A stretch of 64,000 bases of DNA from contig NZ_VYKL01000010.1 in assembly GCF_008710145.1 (NCBI RefSeq), positions 1 through 64,000 on the forward strand, given 5' to 3'. How positions within the stretch are numbered: the stretch's first letter is position 1; every line of letters starts with the position of its first letter. Below the pieces are notes generated by a model, which saw only the letters and a program-made list of their open reading frames with translations, searched no databases and had not been told where the DNA came from. The DNA is from Niallia endozanthoxylica (GTDB lineage Bacteria; Bacillota; Bacilli; Bacillales; Cytobacillaceae). Shown piece by piece: positions 61,523 through 64,000 of the stretch. Both the position numbers and the translations under genes were made by a program.

Positions 61523-62902
61523 TCAAGGATAACAAAAAGTGTCTGTAGAGCAATCTCCTCCATCTAGTCTAATTTGATGTGCTCGAACACCATCAAATTC
61601 AATAAAAAAGTTTTTATCGATTTCCATTCCACCGTTCGGATTGATATTTACTTTTACCATTGCCCCTTTGATTCCTGCCGGATAAAATTGATCATCCCAT
61701 GCTTTATATAAAGAGTTGGTAAAATAGGCTCTTTTTCCATCTCTGCTCAACTCCACCATCTGTACTCCGCCTGTCATGTTTTTTCCTGAAGGATGTGGAA
61801 CGGGATTGGCTACACCGCCAATTTTCACTTTATCGATAAACTTGGCATTAAAAGGATCACTAACATCATATTGAATCAGTTCTCCTGTTCCCCAACAAGA
61901 TACATAGAGAAAACGATCATCGAGAGACAAGACCATGTCTGTCACAAGCGGCGGAACAGCTCCAACGTCTTTAAGGGCAGGAGGAAGAAGATTAGGGTCT
62001 GTAGGGACAGCTGGGATCTCAATGATTTTTCGGGCGTTCCATTTTCCGTTATCTTGATACCAAACCCAGATGGAGCTTGCTAAATTCGTCACGTCAATCA
62101 CAACACTTGAAAACCCATAAGTTTTCCGAGGATTATGGGCAGGACGAAGCTCGAGCACCATCTGATGTTGATCTCCTAAATCCACTTCTTGAACAAAGCG
62201 TCGAGTTTTACTATCAAAGAAAAAAATACTATGGCCATAATTCCTCTGGAGCAAGGCATCTAAATTAAGTCCGTTTTCAAATAAGTCAGGTGTGGCCCAG
62301 CCGCTTGTGATCGTCACATCATGTGCGATATGCCACCAAAAATCATAGGCAAATATTTGCGGCCCTCGGTCCATTTCCCAGGCACCTAAAACATTAAAAT
62401 TAAAATGATCAAGCAGTAGTAATCCTCCTGGACCTCCATTACCGTTTGCTTCACCAAGGGCACTAATAAATATTCCTTCGGGGCCGCAATGGACTGTATG
62501 AAGACGGCTGTACCCGGTACGTTTTTTAATCTCTTCTGGTTCAATTGTTCGGACGATTTTAGGTCTTTTTGGATCAGGTTTCGTATCAATAATATAAATT
62601 CGGGAAGAGCGAATTCCTGGGACGATTAAATAGCGACGTTCTAATTGAGGATGAAAAGCGGTAGGACATAGGGCTGAGCTGCAGGCATTCCATCCAAAAT
62701 GGTGGAGTTCATCCTCAGCACCGTGCGGCATATCAAGCTTATAAATAAGCTTTCCATAAGTCTCGGAAACGGGATCTAAATCAACAACGCCAATTCCATC
62801 AGGATTCAATAAGGCCACGTAAGCCAGTTTTTCAGCTGGGGCTTCCATGGCAGATCGAGGAGAAGGATAAAAGGTAGGATCTGTCCCAAACCATTTACTC
62901 AC
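61523..62902 (-). CDS. Methanethiol oxidase / selenium-binding protein (SBP56 family)
   Basis: A 459-residue SBP56 protein. Characterised relatives oxidise methanethiol to formaldehyde, hydrogen sulfide and hydrogen peroxide. Family motifs are HFGWNACSSALC near residue 70, LHTVHCGPEG near 137, YDFWWHIAHDVTITSGWA near 187, LSLDDRFLYVSCWG near 330 and DGGDCSTD at the C-terminus; the conserved His residues would bind copper. The frame opens 34 codons upstream, but AGAAAGGATG directly before GTG 62902 sets the start (MSKWFGTDPTFY). No signal peptide is seen. It is first in a two-gene unit with the membrane protein at 60866, and fits the sulfur theme of the region. Confidence 0.9.
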   Translation of the reverse strand: MSKWFGTDPTFYPSPRSAMEAPAEKLAYVALLNPDGIGVVDLDPVSETYGKLIYKLDMPHGAEDELHHFGWNACSSALCPTAFHPQLERRYLIVPGIRSSRIYIIDTKPDPKRPKIVRTIEPEEIKKRTGYSRLHTVHCGPEGIFISALGEANGNGGPGGLLLLDHFNFNVLGAWEMDRGPQIFAYDFWWHIAHDVTITSGWATPDLFENGLNLDALLQRNYGHSIFFFDSKTRRFVQEVDLGDQHQMVLELRPAHNPRKTYGFSSVVIDVTNLASSIWVWYQDNGKWNARKIIEIPAVPTDPNLLPPALKDVGAVPPLVTDMVLSLDDRFLYVSCWGTGELIQYDVSDPFNAKFIDKVKIGGVANPVPHPSGKNMTGGVQMVELSRDGKRAYFTNSLYKAWDDQFYPAGIKGAMVKVNINPNGGMEIDKNFFIEFDGVRAHQIRLDGGDCSTDTFCYP

Positions 62903-62987
62903 AATAATCATCCTTTCTAAATAGAATGGTTTTGATGCTATTATTATTCTTATTAACCTGATGGGGGAAATAGTCTTTTTAATTAAT

Positions 62988-63024
62988 AAAAAAAACTCCA
63001 GCATAGGTTCTACTGGAGTTTTTT
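62988..63024. terminator. Bidirectional terminator
   Basis: AACTCCAG and CTGGAGTT with a 10-base loop, flanked by A and T runs. It ends the ABC permease gene on the minus strand. Confidence 0.85.
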
Positions 63025-63034
63025 ACGCTATTTA

Positions 63035-64000
63035 TTAAAGTGCTTCTTTAATGACCCTTTTATAATAGAATACAGATAGAATCCCAAAAATGGAGTACAA
63101 GGCTGTATAGAGAACCATGACAAGAATCATCGGTGTCCAAACCTCTGTGCCAAAGAAGAACCAGCCTGATTGGACAGCAAAATATCCATGCAGTAAGCCA
63201 ATTAATAACGGAATACCAAAATTGAAGATTTGTTTAGCTTGGATTCCTTTTACTAAGTCTCCTTCTGTGAAACCAAGTTTTCGTAGAATGGTATAGTTTG
63301 GTTTTTCTTCCTCGCTCTCATCCATTTGTTTAAAATAGAGGATACATCCTGATGTAATTAGAAAGGTTAAGCCTAAAAAGCCAACGATAAACATAAGAAG
63401 TCCATAAAGATGCTTTTGTTCGTTACTTCTTTCGATGCGGGATAGATGATTGGTATCGTCTGTAAATGTGCTTCTAAATATTTCGGCAGCTTTCTCTGCT
63501 TTTACTTCGTCAACGAGATTAATTCCAATGTGTAAAGAATATTCTCCTTGAATAGAGGGGTCTTTATCTTCCTTTATGGTTTGAAAAACGGTATCGTCCA
63601 CAATAGCAGCAGGAATACCTCCAGCTGTGAAATAGTAGGATAGATATTGTTCTTTTTGTAATCCTTGAAAGGCAAGTGGAAATGTGTGCTGTTTTCCAAT
63701 CAATTCAAGATTTCCTGAATCCTTGAAAGATAAAAACATATTTAACATATCGTTATAGCCGGTAAATAGAACATCTCTCTTTGATACGTCAATATGATCC
63801 AATGATTGATCACTGATGACAGGAACAGGCATAGAGGTCAAATCATTAGTTAAGAGATTTTCATCAAGATTGCTCACAATGATGTTCTCTAAATTTGCTT
63901 CAACCTGAATAACTTCGAATTTCCTCTCGATAAAATCAATGTTATTCTCTGTTAATTTCGATTTATACGTTTGAGCGTCTTCCATATTAGTAAAAGCAAA
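63035..64000 (-). CDS. ABC transporter permease, BceB/FtsX type (partial)
   Basis: The C-terminal part of a BceB-like permease; the frame is open to the right window edge beyond the ATG at 63985, so the N-terminus is missing. A large extracellular domain (about 190 residues seen) precedes the FtsX-type helices (LYGLLMFIVGFLGLTFLITSGCILYF), the cytoplasmic loop with YTILRKLGFTEGDLVKGI, and two final helices. In Firmicutes such permeases pair with an ATPase and a two-component system to sense and detoxify cell-wall antibiotics; those partners would lie beyond this window. Confidence 0.85.
   Translation of the reverse strand, partial: FAFTNMEDAQTYKSKLTENNIDFIERKFEVIQVEANLENIIVSNLDENLLTNDLTSMPVPVISDQSLDHIDVSKRDVLFTGYNDMLNMFLSFKDSGNLELIGKQHTFPLAFQGLQKEQYLSYYFTAGGIPAAIVDDTVFQTIKEDKDPSIQGEYSLHIGINLVDEVKAEKAAEIFRSTFTDDTNHLSRIERSNEQKHLYGLLMFIVGFLGLTFLITSGCILYFKQMDESEEEKPNYTILRKLGFTEGDLVKGIQAKQIFNFGIPLLIGLLHGYFAVQSGWFFFGTEVWTPMILVMVLYTALYSIFGILSVFYYKRVIKEAL

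Noticed and set aside
1..64000. CRISPR array, prophage, rRNA or tRNA genes
   Set aside because: No regularly spaced direct repeats, phage structural genes, or rRNA/tRNA-like sequences were found while reading both strands.

Overview
The window comes from a spore-forming, low-GC Gram-positive bacterium of the Bacillaceae. Evidence is the H-type spore protein SspH, AT-rich intergenic DNA, strong purine-rich ribosome binding sites, TTG/GTG starts, a CIRCE operator, the CysL-CysJI arrangement, an rbsRKDACB operon with a perfect cre-like operator, and many intrinsic terminators. No rRNA, tRNA, CRISPR array or prophage was seen. I cannot fix genus or species from the sequence alone.

Region 1 (1-16.5 kb) is the most distinctive. 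It is a compact sigma-54 regulon that carries its own sigma-54 (rpoN/sigL). Genes are glutamate dehydrogenase, a PAS-AAA+ enhancer-binding activator, GabD-type aldehyde dehydrogenase, L-2-hydroxyglutarate oxidase (LhgO), a DUF3870 protein, glutarate 2-hydroxylase (GlaH/CsiD), GabT-type aminotransferase, a second PAS-AAA+ activator, a second aldehyde dehydrogenase, an APC amino-acid permease and RpoN. Six sequences match the sigma-54 -24/-12 promoter (GG-N10-GC). They lie before gdh, gabD, lhgO, gabT (two in tandem) and the second aldehyde dehydrogenase. The gene set reads as a route from 5-aminovalerate or GABA through glutarate semialdehyde, glutarate, L-2-hydroxyglutarate and 2-oxoglutarate, with GDH recycling the glutamate. 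glaH is the exception: it has a sigma-A-type promoter and a roughly 200-nt multi-hairpin leader ending in a terminator-like stem, a candidate undescribed riboswitch or attenuator. Two RNA-guided-nuclease relics flank these genes: a tnpB 3' end with its omega-RNA at the left edge, and a solitary HEARO/omega-RNA-like RNA between lhgO and the DUF3870 gene.

Region 2 (16.5-28 kb) holds an EamA transporter, nitroreductase, fumarylacetoacetate hydrolase-family enzyme, PAS-PAS-GGDEF-EAL c-di-GMP protein, the 5-oxoprolinase operon pxpBCA, a stand-alone FabF, and HtpG under CIRCE control. Region 3 (28-36.6 kb) holds a UMF1-type MFS protein, cysteine synthase, an SsuBCA-type sulfonate ABC transporter, a lipoprotein with two FMN-attachment motifs, a methyltransferase and a yxcD-like pair. 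Region 4 (36.9-44.6 kb) holds a YyaE-like molybdopterin oxidoreductase, a Gfo/Idh/MocA oxidoreductase, a luciferase-like monooxygenase, TrhO, an EamA transporter and an M20 amidohydrolase.

Region 5 (44.7-50.4 kb) is the ribose operon rbsRKDACB. Region 6 (50.5-64 kb) holds a GNAT acetyltransferase, sspH, cysL divergent from sulfite reductase cysJI, a TauE/SafE exporter, a tctBAC tricarboxylate transporter, a membrane protein with a His-rich tail paired with a methanethiol oxidase (SBP56), and the end of a BceB-like ABC permease. Sulfur genes recur across regions 3 and 6. A MITE-like hairpin repeat occurs three times (about 19.5, 33.5 and 52.6 kb), with one copy between the predicted cysJI promoter and cysJ.
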